A stretch of 64,000 nucleotides of DNA from Megascapheus bottae (GCA_024803745.1 JANJXV010000004.1:42899358-42963357), one strand, 5' to 3'. Numbered from the stretch's first letter, positions 1 through 13,125 are shown. A program made the numbers and translations. The notes: generated by a model not told the origin, from the letters alone.

Positions 1-647
1 TAAATTTATTTATTTATTTTTGCATTCTATTTTATATTTTAATCAGCTGATAGATTGTACAAACTAATAGTGTACAATGTGGTATTTCAATCCAACCAGG
101 ATCAATCCTTTGTGACCTTCTCTGAATTACTACTCTACCCTCTGAGTTTCTCTATTATGAATGGCTGCTCCCTTTCACTGAGACATAGAATCCTCACTTT
201 AGGAATATTATTTTCCTAAATCTGAACTAAATATGTGTATCTTTTCATAATTTTGTTGTACATGCCATTTAGTTTGTAATGTTACTTAATTTGAAAATCT
301 TTGAATTTCAGGTTAATTAAATCTTTGAGAATATAAATAATAGAAAACATTCTATCAAAAGCTAGTTTCACTATAATACATTATTAATACTTTTGATTCA
401 AATAAGTTTGATTAAACACAGAAGACTTAGAAAAGTGAGATTTTTCAAAAGCTGACAAATTTCCATAGGAATGAAAAATTGCAATGTATCATAGACCTAG
501 GCAATGTCAATAAACATCACATTGATAAACTAAGGAATGGAATTTTCTGGTAGGAATTATCTTTTGAATTACTAATTCTCATATGTGCATGAATTCATAA
601 ATACTAATTGAATTGCATATATGTTTTCTTCTTTATTTTTATTTTTG
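1..647. other. AT-rich unique DNA, no gene seen
   Basis: No coding, RNA or recognisable repeat signal was seen apart from a short (TTTA)n run in the first 20 bases. Confidence 0.5.
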
Positions 648-786
648 TTTGTGCTAAACTCAGAGTGCTGTCTGTGAGCTTTTGTCCTAAGGTTAGTGGT
701 CTACCACTTGAGTCACAGATCCATTTGGGATACTCAGATTTCAGCTTCTACGTAGCTAGGGTTACATGTTTGAGCCACCAGTGCTG
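648..786 (-). repeat. B1-like/Geo dimeric SINE, degenerate
   Basis: Read on the minus strand it holds parts of both halves of the B1-Geo SINE: the 7SL-like head ('gagccaccagtg', 'gtagctagggtt') and the right monomer ('ctaccacttgagtcacag'). The middle, with the 'gagactcttatctccaattaac' linker, is missing. It is an old diverged copy. Boundaries are approximate. Confidence 0.6.
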
Positions 787-2851
787 TTGTGGATGCTTTG
801 ATGTAAGGATAATGTGATTTTTTTTTGTTTCTACACTTTAATGAACATTTACAAAAGTGACATATTAAATTTTACATACAAACTATCAACCATGTAGAGA
901 TAATTTTGAGAAAACATAGTATTCCATTTTGACAAATACATATATTTTCTACCCTATATATTTTTTTCTGTCAGTGTCCACATGAGTTTTGGGTCCGAAC
1001 TCAATTTTGAACCAACTATGAAATCTTGTGCTAAATCCATTATTTTCTTTTCTGCTTTGCCTTTTCTTTTTTATAAATCAAGAAAGTTATAATGATATAT
1101 TTATATTTTTACTATAGAGAAAAACCATACCAACAATGTAACTTTGTTTTTCTCTTAACATAGAGAGACATAGCACCAGAACAGCCAGTGTTCCTATGAC
1201 CTGGGGGAAAATGGTAGTTGTGTGGTATTTTCTGCCTGAAGTTGATTCATTATATTATTAAGGATTTTCTCAGTCTTAAAGTTCCATTGGTACTTGAACT
1301 TAGTGTCTTCTTTTTTATTGTCATAGTAAACTTACTGAGCTGAAACTTACAAAAAGCAATGTTCAAAAGCATATATTTATAACCTGCCTTATCTCATTTT
1401 AAAGCAGTATTGGTGAATTATAATTGATATATATTAAATGGTACACATCAAGAGTGTGGTAAATATTTATGGATGTTTTCAGCACATGAACTATCAACAC
1501 AAGATCAGCTTCCTAAAGAAGCAGTTCATTTGCCTCGTGTGTTTTTGGTAACAAAATTGTTTTAATACAATTTAGCTACAACTACTTTTTCATGAGGTCT
1601 TTTAAGAGAACATTTTAAAAATTTTAAAAATTGTTCTACTTCTGTCCTGCCCAATCCATTTGAAATCCTCTATTTGTTAATCTCTATTTGTACTCAAATC
1701 GAACTCAAAGTTCCATCTGTCATCATTTGCTGGGTTGATATCAACTCTTTTGAGCCAGGGTTCAGCCCTGTTCAGCGTCAGTAGCCCAGAGCAGCCCCTA
1801 CTAGAGCTATGAATGGCTTCTGTTGGAAGAAGAACGGACTTTCAGTTCAAAGCTGACCCTTCATTAACACCCTGAAGTCACTTTGTGATAGGTAGGAGAT
1901 TGAAATGTTGTTTAAATTCTATAGGTTCCCTAATCTGGTTAGGAGCATTAGTGAGGTTCTATAGTAAGCTTAAAACTATTCATTTATAAGTAGGATCTCA
2001 ATTATGTTTTCCTTCTGGCTCCTGGTTTAGCTGTGGGCATTCATTCTATACTATTGGGTTGCCATATTTGGTATATGTTTCCCTGAATGTTTCAGCACTT
2101 GAAATCTGTCAGACAGTGTTACTCTAAGTTATATGGTAATTATAATTTTATAGAAATGTAAATGAGTAAAATTTTAGAAAGAGTTATAAAAACATGCTAA
2201 GTTCATATAAAAGTAGACAAGATACTGAAAAAATATTAAGGAGAACATTTTTAAACAACATGAACTTTTAATAGGAAACACCAGCTAGCTCTAGTGTGCT
2301 TCTAGGATAGGTATTATCTTGTCTTCTGACTAATATAATCTGTTTTTATTTTTAAACAAAGTAAATCATCTGCTAAAAGAAAGTGGATCTTACACAAACT
2401 TTTTTGTGTATAAATCAATCAAGCACATCTTTTTCTCCTTCATTAGCAATTAATTTAGAAGTGGAAGTTCCTTAACTCAGTTTAATGACACACGAGGGAA
2501 TTATGGCTGGGACTGATCTGAGTAAGACGCAAAGGACTCCCCTCCTTCTTAACTTGCAGAAGTTGAGCCAGGAGTTCTGAGATCCATCTTGCAAATGGGA
2601 GAAACCAGGAACAGTTCAGAGAAACTGCTTTAGATTCCAGCAGCAATAGACATCTGATTGAATTTGAATCAGGCAGAGACTTACCTCTTTCTGGGCTTTT
2701 GTCCTATATGAGAATAAAGAATGTACAGATGAAGCTAAATTTAGCTCTGCAATGACAGCTAAGATTTTTATGATATTTCATGTGTATTTATCTAAGTAAA
2801 GAATTTGAACCTGCTAAGGTAATAAAGCAATGCTTTAGAAATGTCAGTTTT
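787..2851. other. Unique AT-rich DNA, no gene seen
   Basis: No supported exon or named repeat was found. A somewhat GC-richer patch near 1735-1880 and another near 2510-2690 stand out from the background but I cannot assign either. Confidence 0.45.
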
Positions 2852-3066
2852 GGGGTTGGGAATGTGGCCTAGTGATAGAGTGCTTGCCTTGCATGTATGT
2901 AGCCCCAGGTTTGATTCCTCAATACCACTTGAGAAAAAGCTAGAAGTGGTGCTGTGAATCAAATGGTAGAATACTATCCTTGAGCAAAAAGAAACCCAGG
3001 GACAGGGCCCAGGCCCTGAGTTCAAGTCTCTGGACTGGCAAATAAATAAATATATAAAGAAATAAT
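2852..3066 (+). repeat. IDL-Geo SINE
   Basis: The left monomer is tRNA-Ala/ID-like: 'ggcctagtgatagagtgctt' holds the A box and 'ggtttgattcctc' the B box. The right monomer runs to 'tctctggactggcaaataaa' with a TAAA-rich tail. A short repeat 'aaatgtca' occurs on both sides (2839-2846 and 3067-3074), which fits a decayed target-site duplication. Confidence 0.82.
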
Positions 3067-3074
3067 AAATGTCA

Positions 3075-5296
3075 TATGTTTCAACAAGTAATGTCACTGA
3101 AGAGTCTGCTGGATAATCTGAACACAAATAAAGTATAGCTACCTTATTAGTTTTCAGACATTACAAAGAAGCAGCTTTCCAATTCTGGCCTGAAGGCCCA
3201 CCAACAGAATAAATACCATTCTGTGAATTTATGCCCTTCACTGATGTTAGGTCTTTGCTTCCTTACACATTATATGATCTAACTGTTATGAGACTTTCAG
3301 GCCTTGACTTTCCAGTTAAAAGCCTACAAATCAGAAAGAAACATTTGTGAGATTTTTCTAGTACTTTCACTAAAAATTTATTCTAGAAGCAGTTAATGTC
3401 TAAGATACAAGTGTATTAATCTTGTAAAAGTTCTTAATAACAATATTGTGAAAAATCTCATCCAATAAAATGATAAAACAATTTAATAATGCTCTATTTA
3501 TAAATGAAAAATGTTAGTGTTTGTAATTTTTTATTTGTTTCAGTTTGATCTGTTAAAATATAATAAAAAATTAAATTCAAAAAAATGCTAAGAAAGAGTA
3601 CCTATGGAAGCACACTACAATTTTGTAGACATAGAAAGCAGATGCATTTTGGATTTTGTTAGGACTTCCATAGTACTGAGCATGGCCGTTTCAAATACAC
3701 AATGAACATTCAGTCTCAGTCATCATTTTGACTATAGAGTTATATTTCTGGAAAATCTCTTTTTAGAAATCTGCAAATTTGAATTGCAAGCTTGATAAAA
3801 AGAATTACATTAAAGTGACTGAGGATGCCAAAGGAAATTGTGGGCCAACTTCCAGTCTGTGATCATTTGTGAAAATATTCATCACTATCAATTTAGTGTG
3901 ACTTTCCTTAGTCAGCCTTGCACAGTCTCTGCCCACAGTCTCTGCCCTAGGTTGTACTCATTGAGACACCATAAAACTGATAAAAATTTCCTTAAGTAAA
4001 ACTTTCAACCACAATTATATTTTCAAGTGATAAATATGTGACAGGAACATATATGAATGATCTTTGAAGAAAATGTAGCATTTAGTAAAATTCCCTTGTA
4101 TTCAAAAGATGTGTTATTTTTATGAGACTCTGGATAATTAAAATATTTATTGATACCTTAAACTGCATAAATAAATGAAAATGCTTTTGGCTCTCACTTT
4201 TTGTTTTCATATTATCTTGACTGTTGCCAAACTTATCTTTCACTTCAGCTGCATGCTGTATTCATGACATATTTTGCTAATTGGATTTTATGAACTTCAA
4301 AAGTTTTAAATTGGAACCTTTCCTTACAACATTCTAAAAAGGAAGTATAGTATTACTTGGTTTAGAAAGAACCTGCTGAGCTCTTAATTTATGCTTTCTA
4401 TTAATTATAAATGCTACCAATGTCCTAGATGTCATTGTTCTAACTAAGGCAAACTGGAATTCTCTGAAGATCTTATGTATTTCCAAAGAAAATATTTGAC
4501 TTAACCCATGCTCAAAGAACTATGCAACTGCATGAATTCCTGTTGTGAATGCTGTCATGCATAGTTGAGATTTTGCAATTTTGTATGATGAACTGGATGT
4601 GAGAAGTTTTTAAAATATTGTTGACATTTGTATGCCTCAAAGGTGGAGCTCAGATATGTCATACATTTTGGCATTCAGAGTTGATATTGGCCAAAAGGAG
4701 AGTTTCAATAATTTTTATGCAAAGATCAGATGGGAGAACTAAAATAATGAAATCTTTTTTGTATGTTTTTGGTTAGGACAATTGATCAAAACAGAAGAAG
4801 TGGATTCCTACTGATAAGTGACTTGATGAAGAAAATTATGGAAAGGCCTAATGCTTAACTCACTATCAGTAAGTTTGGGAATGGCATATAGATTGTAAGA
4901 GACAGTGCACTTTAGAACAAATAACTTTGCATTCGTAGAAAAGATTACATGTGTTATATCAGGGTGGGGAAAATTTATACCTTGATTTCACAATAACATA
5001 ATTTCGAGTCTTAGTCTCACAAATATCTCAAGGGCAAATTAATTAAAGTTCTAGATTTTGGCTTTCCTATCTTGAAACTGAAAGAAAGAATAACAGTTTC
5101 AAACAAAACATAGGAAATACATGAAATGCCCAGTTAGCTCTGTACAGAACAACAGGGAATCCATCCTGATGATCTGGAGGTTAGCTGTGGGGAAGAGAAC
5201 TGAAGTGCTGAGATAGATAAAGAAGATCAGGGCAGTGTACACAGCAGGAGTTCAAGGAGAAGAGAAAGGAGAACATGTAATTATTAATGTAATGTC
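3075..5296. other. Unique AT-rich DNA, no gene seen
   Basis: About 2.2 kb with no recognisable repeat, RNA gene or convincing exon. Only short chance open frames are present. Confidence 0.45.
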
Positions 5297-5307
5297 AAAA
5301 AGAGCAT
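5297..5307. repeat. L1 target-site duplication, left copy
   Basis: The 11-base sequence AAAAAGAGCAT here recurs exactly at 6660-6670, just outside the other end of the L1. The match continues imperfectly for a few bases. This marks the insertion boundaries. Confidence 0.75.
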
Positions 5308-6659
5308 AAATTTTTTTATTAAATAATTTATTAATGTTGATTTTTACTTCATATTTTAATGACAAGTTTAACAAACAAGAGTTCAAGGACAGAATCTCTG
5401 TTTACAATCACTGGGACTTAGTATTTAGAACTTAATCAAAATTAGGCTAAGGGTTTGTATGTCATTGAAATGTATTAATTTATGAAATAAAACATTATAT
5501 CTATAGAGTCATAGGTTTTTATGTCTATATAGTTATGTTTATATTTCCATTACCATGTCCATAGCCTTGGGGATGCAGTTATTGAGTCCTCGCTCTTGTA
5601 CTCTTTGGATTTAATAGCCACATATTAAGGAAACCATGCGCCTTTTGTTCCTTAGGTCTTGACTTGTCTCACTCAACATGATTCGCTCTAGATTCATCCA
5701 CTTCCCTACAAATGACATTATTTTATCTTGTCTGTTGATTATGTAGAATTCTGTTGTGTATATATACCACATTTTCTGTATCCAATCATCTGCAGTAGGG
5801 CATGTGAATTGTTTCCATTGGCTGGCTATTGTGAATAGTGCAGAGATGAACATAGCTGAGCAGGTGTCCTTATAATATCTTGGGTCATGATGTTCAGGAT
5901 AGATGCCCAGAAGTGGTATGGCAGGATCGTAGAGAAGGTCTATTTTCACTTCTTTAAGGAACCTCCACACTGCTTTCCAGAGTGGCTGAACTAGTTTACA
6001 TTCCCACCATCAGTGTAGTAGGGTTCTTTTTTCTCCACAACCCCGCCAGCAATTGTCATTGTCTGAGTTCAAAATCTTGGTGATTCTTGTTGGGGTAAGG
6101 TGGTATCTTAGGGTTGTTTTTATTTGCATTTCATTTATGACCATAAATGGTGAACATTTTCTCATATGCTTTTCTGCCATTTTAATCTCTTCTTCTGATA
6201 AGTCTCTCTTTAGTTCCCTTGCCCATTTAGTGAATCGTTTGTTGGGTTTGGGGGGGATTAGTTTCTTGAGTTCCCTGTAGATGCTGGATATTAAGCATTT
6301 GTCAGATGTATATCTTTTCCCAGTTGGTTGGCTGTCTCTCTACTTTCGCAACTATGTTTTTATCTGTACAGAAACTTTTTATTTTTAGGTAGTCCCATTT
6401 ATCGAGTCTCTCTCCAATCTGTTGTGACCCTGGGATTCTGTTCAGGAATCTTTTGCCTATGCCTATGAGTTCCAGTGTCTCTCCTACTTTATCATGTAGC
6501 AATTTCACGGTTTCCGGTCTGACATTGATGTCTTTGATCCAGTTTGAGTTAATGCTTGTGCATGGTGAAAAGCTAGGGTCAATTTTTAGTTTTCTGCATG
6601 TGGCTGCCCAGTTTTGCCAGCACCAGTAATTGAATAGACTGTGTTTGTTCTACTGTATG
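5308..6659 (-). mobile_element. 5'-truncated L1 (lineage B 3'UTR)
   Basis: On the minus strand this is the last third of L1 ORF2 followed by its 3'UTR and an A-rich end (T-rich at 5308-5320 on +). The clearest coding remnant is 5611-5970 on the minus strand, 119 residues matching the L1 ORF2 C-terminus ('LLYDPAIPLLGIYPEH', 'ALFTIASQWKQF', 'WIQKMWYIY', 'VGKWMNLERIMLSE'). Further upstream, 6302-6508 gives 'LLHDKVGETLELIG'. Frames are broken, so it is a fossil. The 3'UTR differs from that of the full-length L1 at 38.8-45.9 kb but matches the element ending near 35715. The element begins within ORF2 at the 'gctggcagaac' region, and TSDs flank it. Confidence 0.9.
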
Positions 6660-6670
6660 AAAAAGAGCAT
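6660..6670. repeat. L1 target-site duplication, right copy
   Basis: Perfect 11-base copy of 5297-5307 directly outside the 5'-truncated end of the L1. Confidence 0.75.
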
Positions 6671-7743
6671 GAACTTTTAATAAAAGGAAGCCATTTGTGT
6701 GTTCCGAACAAAAAATAGATAAATATTGTAATGAATGTTAGTATTCATTGGATGAAAATTCAGCATTTATTTAAAGCATGAATATTAAAAAGGAGCTATA
6801 ATATTGGCTAATTTGATCCCAATATCCCATAGTAAAGAAAATAAAGTTTAGCTGTGGGAAGGCAGAAGGTGATTTCTCTTTGAAGACCTCTAAGAATATA
6901 GGTATTTCCACTCTGCTTCCATACTTGCATATGGGAATAAGTAAAAAAAAATTGAAAGGGTTGTCAGCAGGACAGTCAGAGATGGCACAAGGCTCAATAT
7001 ACAGTTCTAAATATTTCCCAAATAGGAAACCTAGGGCTTCAGTTTTGAGGACCACTATTTTGCCAGGTTTCTACCTATAACTTATGTATGCAATTCCAGT
7101 CATTTACTCAGTCTCCTGCATTCAACTAGATGAGTCTCACAAATGTTAATGTTTAACAAAATTTCAGCAAAGACACAAAATGGTATTCATTCAGATGATT
7201 ACTTGGAAAAAATAAAATTCTACGTGTGTGTGTGTGTGTGTGTGTGTGTTGATTTAATTTTTGTATTTGGTAGTAGATTAGCTTTGAATAACTACATTTA
7301 GTTCACTAGTGTTGTATCAAAATACAAAATTAGATATTTAAAATCAATGGTTTATATATATATATTATGTTCATCTAATTCAAAATAAATCTAAAAATCT
7401 GCTGTCTACTGTTTATTTAAAACAACAACAGCAATATTATCAGCCAGTTCTTATCTACTCTCAGTATTAAATATTAATTGTTAATGTTAAATCATCCTTA
7501 CATTCTTCTGGTAAGTATTCCAGATAAATTATGTATTTTGTCAGTTTCCAAACACAAGAATATCTATTCGTTCATATTTTGTTATCATGTGGTGCTGCTT
7601 ATTAAAGAATGGGTATATGTATATATAATATACATTATATATTCACATATATAATAGTTTATATGAACATATTACTAGATATGTACATAAAGATTTTGAA
7701 ATCAGTACTACTTCTCATAAATCATTATAATTCTCTTAAGTTG
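6671..7743. other. Unique AT-rich DNA, no gene seen
   Basis: Apart from the GT microsatellite at 7224-7249, no feature is supported. About 200 bases near 6880-7080 are open on both strands at once, which suggests chance rather than coding. Confidence 0.45.
7224..7249. repeat. (GT)n microsatellite
   Basis: About 13 uninterrupted GT units. Confidence 0.95.
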
Positions 7744-7945
7744 GGTTTGAGCATAGTCTAGTTGTAGAGTGCTTGCCTAGCATGCCTGAAGTCCTGGGTT
7801 TGATTCCTCAGTACCACATACACAGAAAAAGCTCAAAGTGGAACTGTGGCTCAAGTGGCAGAGCACTAGCCTTGAGCAAAAATGTGTCCAAGGACAATGC
7901 CCAGACCCTGAGCTCCAGCTCCAGGAGAAATATATGCATCCAAAC
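7744..7945 (+). repeat. IDL-Geo SINE
   Basis: The left monomer has 'gtagagtgcttgcctagcat' and B box 'gggtttgattcctc'. The right monomer has 'ggctcaagtggcagagcac', 'ccttgagcaaaaa' and 'gagctccagctccagga'. It lacks the terminal 'ctggcaaaa' and belongs to the older subfamily with the 'gcaaaaa' linker. Confidence 0.82.
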
Positions 7946-9292
7946 AAATAAACAAACTCTAAGTTCACCTAAATAAGTAATTCATCTAAATCTTGGTTAG
8001 TAAACTTGTTCCCTCTTTTTTTTCTGTAAACACTAATATATATCATGACCTAGAGACTCATACAAATCATTTTGTTCCAATGAAGGGGAGAACATTTCCA
8101 GAAATTTCATGCTTGTCAAAAACATTACTCACCTATTTAAAAATCCATTACCATGAAATCTAACTTTTGAAAGAGAAATAGTCTTGTCAGCATAACTTGT
8201 ACACATAAAATGTTCACTTCAAAAAGCAACAATAAGTCAGAAACAAGTTATAGTGTTTAATTCTTAAAGTTTTGAATTTTAGATAAAAAATTCAATAAAC
8301 TTTATTTCAAATTAATTTATAAAAGAAGGATGTGCATTTGAGTCACAGGTTAAATAGTGAAACGAAAGACTTGCCTTTGGTTGTTTTTCTGACATCTAAA
8401 ACAAGGAACGCAGTATCCAGAGATGACAGATGTCTCCAACCCAGAAAAATCCTAAGTTTATTTATGACTGGTAAGGGCTTTGGTTCTGAAGAGAGATCTT
8501 GACTTGATTGCTTATTTGTTAACTAACCAATTGAATGAACAAAGGAGACACACTTTCACTTCTGTTTGTTTTTCTTTATGTTGCAATCATTTGTCCTGAC
8601 TTTCTGAGTTTTCATGTGTAATTCTGTACTTTATCATAAATAGAAGTTCTAAAATGCACTGTCCTAATGGATTTATTCTGGAATAGGTTATCCACTTAAG
8701 AATGTTTTCTATACCTCCAACTTTACAGGGTTTCAATTAGCATAGTAAATAGCATAATGAAAAGGTCTAATGAAATAGGTCAAAATAGCTTTTCACAGAC
8801 ATGCCAAATAGAAGGGTAATGATTGCATTTTCTTTCTCATCTTATTTTTAAATCACATGTCTATCTCAATAAATTCTGAGTAATAGGTCTCAGACTTGCA
8901 GTCCAAATTTAATTTGGGTGAGATTTGAAAGGCTTGTGTATTTTTGTGTGGAATTTTTAAGAAGTTCAGTGCTGTGAAGAATGTACTTTGTAAAATAGCA
9001 TGGGATGCTGAATTGATTTAAAGCGGGGGAAGATAAAATAAAATTTGTATTCACCTACAAAAAGAGCTCCGCCTTCTCTGAGTATATTATCACAGTGGCC
9101 AAATTGGCAATCCATTATTTTTTTTCTTACTATTAGTGAATATCAGATATTTTCATTTTTCAGAAGTTCATATATTTTTCCCCAAATATTTAATTCCTTT
9201 ATTCTCGTAATTATCTCTGATAAGAACATAAATTCGAAGTCCTCAATTTCTATGTAAGGAAATAATAGAAAGTCCCAGAGACTGGTTCTTAC
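7946..9292. other. Unique AT-rich DNA, no gene seen
   Basis: No repeat or gene was recognised. It lies downstream, on the minus strand, of the candidate exon at 9293-9445 and would be intron if that exon is real. Confidence 0.4.
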
Positions 9293-9445
9293 CTCATTAG
9301 AAGAATGAAGTCTCTGAATACTAGTTAAACGCTTCATTAAGTCCCACTTGTGGTTCCTAAGCAGTGTTAGCTGATGGACTAGATACCTGTAATCCTTTTT
9401 TTTTTTTTGAGACTCCAAAAGATAGAAAAAGTTGAAGAAGGCACA
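9293..9445 (-). other. Candidate internal exon, product unknown
   Basis: On the minus strand this 153-base segment is open for exactly 51 codons. It ends at AATGAG followed by a near-consensus donor 'gtaaga' (GT at 9292-9291) and is preceded by an AG at 9447-9446. A stronger-looking acceptor with a T-rich tract ('attttattttcag') ends 8 bases further upstream (AG at 9455-9454). The predicted peptide has an aromatic start ('AFFNFFYLLE'), a KKKK stretch from a 13-base A run, then a basic amphipathic helix-like stretch ('QLTLLRNHKWDLMKRL'). The caveat is that if the upstream AG is used, all three frames contain a stop. I do not recognise the peptide. It could be a real exon of a flanking minus-strand gene, a non-coding RNA exon, or chance. 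Confidence 0.25.
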
Positions 9446-9561
9446 CTAAAATTCTGAAAATAAAATTGTGCATTATTTATCACTTGATCATGCAAACCTA
9501 TATTAATGTCTATCATTTCTAAAATAATTCAAGCCGTGAAGAAGTAATCCCAGCGGATTAC

Positions 9562-9790
9562 GTAGATAAATAATCTATGTAATAAAACATGTCTATAAAG
9601 TATACAGAACATCATAGATTTTTATGTCTATGTAATTATGTTTATATCTCAAAGACCATATCCATAACATTAGGTACCCAAATACTGAGTCATCGCTTTT
9701 GTACTATTTGGATCTAATATCTACATATTAAGGATACCAGGCACCTTTTGTTCCTTTGGTATTGACTTATCTCACTCAACATGATCCAAG
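9562..9790 (-). mobile_element. L1 3'UTR fragment (lineage B)
   Basis: Parallels the 3'UTR of the element at 5308-6659: 'tctatgtaataaaacat', 'catagatttttatgtct', 'gtaccatttggat'-like and 'tctcactcaacatgat'. Only about 230 bases remain, with neither ORF2 coding nor a clean tail. Confidence 0.75.
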
Positions 9791-10361
9791 TATTATTTTT
9801 AAGGATTCTATTTATATAAAATTACTTTTAGGCTGAAAAGCCATGTGTAGTAACAAGGTTAATAAGATAATTTCTTATATATGTTTCATTATACTCAAAC
9901 AAATTAAGGAAATGGTAATTATATGACACTGCTTTTTCATTAATGGGTGACTAACATTAAAATTGGAAGAATCAAACAGTTACCTTTACTCATCAAACAG
10001 GAAGAAGTTGGGACCTATATGTCAGTATTATATGAACATGTTCTGAAAGAACACCACTGTGAGGAAGAATTTGTTTTAACATCTAGAAGACCCAGTTTTA
10101 AAGACTGCTGAGACTGGAAGGGAACTATGACATCATATGTATTAAATGATGTAATATTATTATCTTAATTTAAAATTTAGCCATAAAATTATCTTAAGAA
10201 GACATTTCAATATGAGAGTCTTTGCCAATTCTGTGTACTCATGGGAAAGCTGGACTTTAAAATCAACAATGAAATTTATATTTAGCACAGCATCGTAAGT
10301 TAATTGAAATGAGTAGATGCAAGTGGGGTAATAATGTTTAGTCTTTCATCTTAAAAATTTG
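9791..10361. other. Unique DNA, no gene seen
   Basis: AT-rich with no recognisable features. Confidence 0.45.
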
Positions 10362-10600
10362 TAGCTAGGTGCAGTGGCTCACACCTGTAAACCTAGCTAC
10401 TCAGGTATCTGAGATTGAGGATCAAGGTTCAAAGCCAGCCCTAGCCCAGGCACAAAAGGACCTGAAACCCTTATCTCCAATTAACTTCTAGAAAATGGGA
10501 AGTGGGGTTTGGCGTAATACTGGGGCAGTAGCCTTTAGCTGAAGAGCTCAGGGACAGTGCCCAGACCGAGTTCAAGCCCATGAGCCAGTAAAAATAAATT
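10362..10600 (+). repeat. B1-like/Geo dimeric SINE
   Basis: The 7SL/B1-like head is 'tagctaggtgcagtggctca' with 'cctagctactcagg' and 'ggttcaaagccagcc'. It is followed by 'cttatctccaattaac' and the Geo-type right monomer ('gctgaagagctcagggacag', 'gagttcaagcccatga'). It carries the 'cacaaaaggacctga' variant shared with copies at 37.7, 47.1 and 52.8 kb. Confidence 0.85.
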
Positions 10601-12935
10601 AGTATATTACAACACAATTTCTGCATTTCAGAATGAAAACATAGATATATTTTCTTCACATGACTTTGTAATATCTCATGAGTCCTGGATTTGAGTTCTA
10701 GAATTTATCACATTTTGTTGCTTTTTAAACAATAGGTTTGATTTCTTCCAGTTTACAACAGATTGTTCTTGAGGCTAAATGGAATAGACAAGAGAATACT
10801 CTATTCAAGTTTGTTTAGGTTTTTTTCTTCTATAAAAAATTTTTAATGTTTGAATAGCTCATGAATGATTCATTTAAGACTTTTAGATAGTCATATTTTC
10901 TGTATTTATACTTGAAACTATTGTAGAAATCATATTCCTTTTTACTTGTATCAAAAGTTATTCTCAACAATGAGTTCCAAGTTGAAAAAGAAGATTTAAT
11001 GTTCTCACTTGTCTGGAAGGCTTTGTTACAAATTAAACAGTGATACACACAATTGCTACTTATATCTGATATTGATGTGCTTTATTTAATATCTTGATAT
11101 CAATTCTACACTGTAGGTATAATAATTCTTAGATTTTAGTATAATTCTTTTTAAAAATCAGATGATGTATTATTTATAAGCTATTTTATATTATACTATT
11201 CCATTTTTAATAGTTGCATGTATAGGTATGTCTTTCCATGTAGGTTATGAATGAGCCATATTTTATATTCTCTCTGGTATGTTACCTCTATTAGACACAA
11301 TTAATCTGAATTCTAGGAGTACTGTCTATGTTTGCTGTCTGCTTATGGAATTCAATTTGAAACCTCCCCTTTTTAAGGATCAAAAAACATAGATTTCAAA
11401 ATAATTATTTCAGATCCAAGGAGGAACAAAATAGCTAAAACCACTAACATATACCAGAGTGAAACATAATTTCTCAGGACTAGGGAACCCATTTGCAAGT
11501 AGAAAATTTAAAGACTGTTTCTCAGAAGGAGTTGACATCGTGTGAAAACCATCCTTCTTAGGAGTTCGATCCATTTAACCTCTAGCCAGGCCTGGTTCAG
11601 CTCCTGGGTTAATTCTATGAGATATACCCATATAAATACATGTGGTTTAGAAGAATGAGGTTAGAGAATAGAAGCTATGTATCTGACTGACATATTTATT
11701 CAAACATAATATTTACTTACTAATCACTCTGTTCAGCTTAACTCTGGTTTCATGATTTTAGTTCTTTTCTGTATGCATAAAATTTCTAATGTTACAGCTG
11801 TAGATGTCAAATATTAATTACTGCTCCATAGACTACTATTTTCAGACATGATATGTATATTTTATTATTATTCAGTTTGTAACTAATGACTGACTTCTTT
11901 ATTTGTTATTACACAATAAGCATGTGTAGTCTTAAGAGACATTTTCATTCTTATAAAAGCATGATGGTTGCAATAATTTAGTATATTGTATGTGCCCCAG
12001 ATCTTTTGGTAAATAGACTTAATGTTTACTCAAGTTTGTGGACTTGCAAAATGTGCATCTTATTCTATTTACTGATTTTTAGGTATAACTTTATTACTAT
12101 TAAGATATCTCAAACCTAGGTCAGCATTCCAAAAGTTAGGTAAGGATTCTTTTCAGAGAAAGTCATTGCTCCTTCACTTTCCCCCAGAATCAATTTGTAC
12201 ATTTAATAACATTTATCATCTACTGAACATCATATCTTCTTAGCTTTTAATACTAAGACTTCTTGGAAAATTACATTTTTGAACAAATTTATACCTATTT
12301 CTACATTCATTTAAGAATGAATAAAAGTAATGGGATTTATTTTTATACTTAATATTTATTAAATCTATATACACAATTTCATATTGTAATGCAAAATTTT
12401 AGAAGAAATGCCAACTGTGTCAAATTAAATAAAGTAAAATAGAATCAATGCACAATACGTGTATAGAACAAGCTTTCTTCAAGTGGAACAGTGTAAAACT
12501 CTGGGTCTAATGAGGAGGCTCATATCTGTAGTTCAGGGCCACAGGATCTTAGCGTGAGGTCCGCTCTGGAAAATTGTTAGTGAGACTCTGACAACGAATA
12601 CATAGTTAGTATATAAACATACCCATGAGTTTAGGATTTGAATACATGACTATCACCTCAGTCATAATAATATATATATTCATTATCCCCCAAATTTATC
12701 ACTGTGTGTTTTGTTAGAGGCAAACATAAGATCTACCCTCACAATACATTTTAAGTATAATGTAATATTAGCTGTAAGTTCTATGCTATGCGGCACATTT
12801 ATAGAGCTTTTTGTATTATAAAACTAACTATTTATACTAACTCTACAATTCCTTTTTTCATCCTCCATTCAATTCTCTCTTTTTTTGACTCTGTATGTGT
12901 GTGTGTGTGTGTATACACGTGCACTCACACGTGTA
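10601..12935. other. Unique AT-rich DNA, no gene seen
   Basis: No gene is supported. A 72-codon open frame at 10830-11048 on the minus strand has AT-driven composition and no recognised domain. A very degenerate SINE head may lie near 12515-12590 ('gctcatatctgtag', 'gtgagactctg'), and a short GT run is at about 12897-12912. Confidence 0.4.
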
Positions 12936-13125
12936 TTTTTTGCTAGTTCTAAGGTTTGAACTCAGGGCTTGGGCACTGTCCCTGTACTCTTTAGCTGAAG
13001 ACTAGCATTCTACCACTAGAGCCACAGCCTTTGCGTGTTTAATTGGAGGTAAGTCTTACCTGCCTTGACTGGCTTCCAAATGTGATCCTCATAGCCTCCT
13101 AGGTGGCTAGGGTTATCAGTGTCTG
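12936..13125 (-). repeat. B1-like/Geo dimeric SINE
   Basis: In reverse orientation: the right monomer ('ttgaactcagggcttgggca', 'actgtccctg', 'ctaccactagagccacag'), the linker remnant 'taattggag', then the B1-like head ('gactggcttccaaatgtgat', 'ggtggctagggtt'). It is diverged, so older. Confidence 0.75.

Noticed and set aside
6771..7080. Open frames on both strands over the same 200 bases
   Set aside because: Both strands open at once with no codon signature; consistent with a chance lack of stops.
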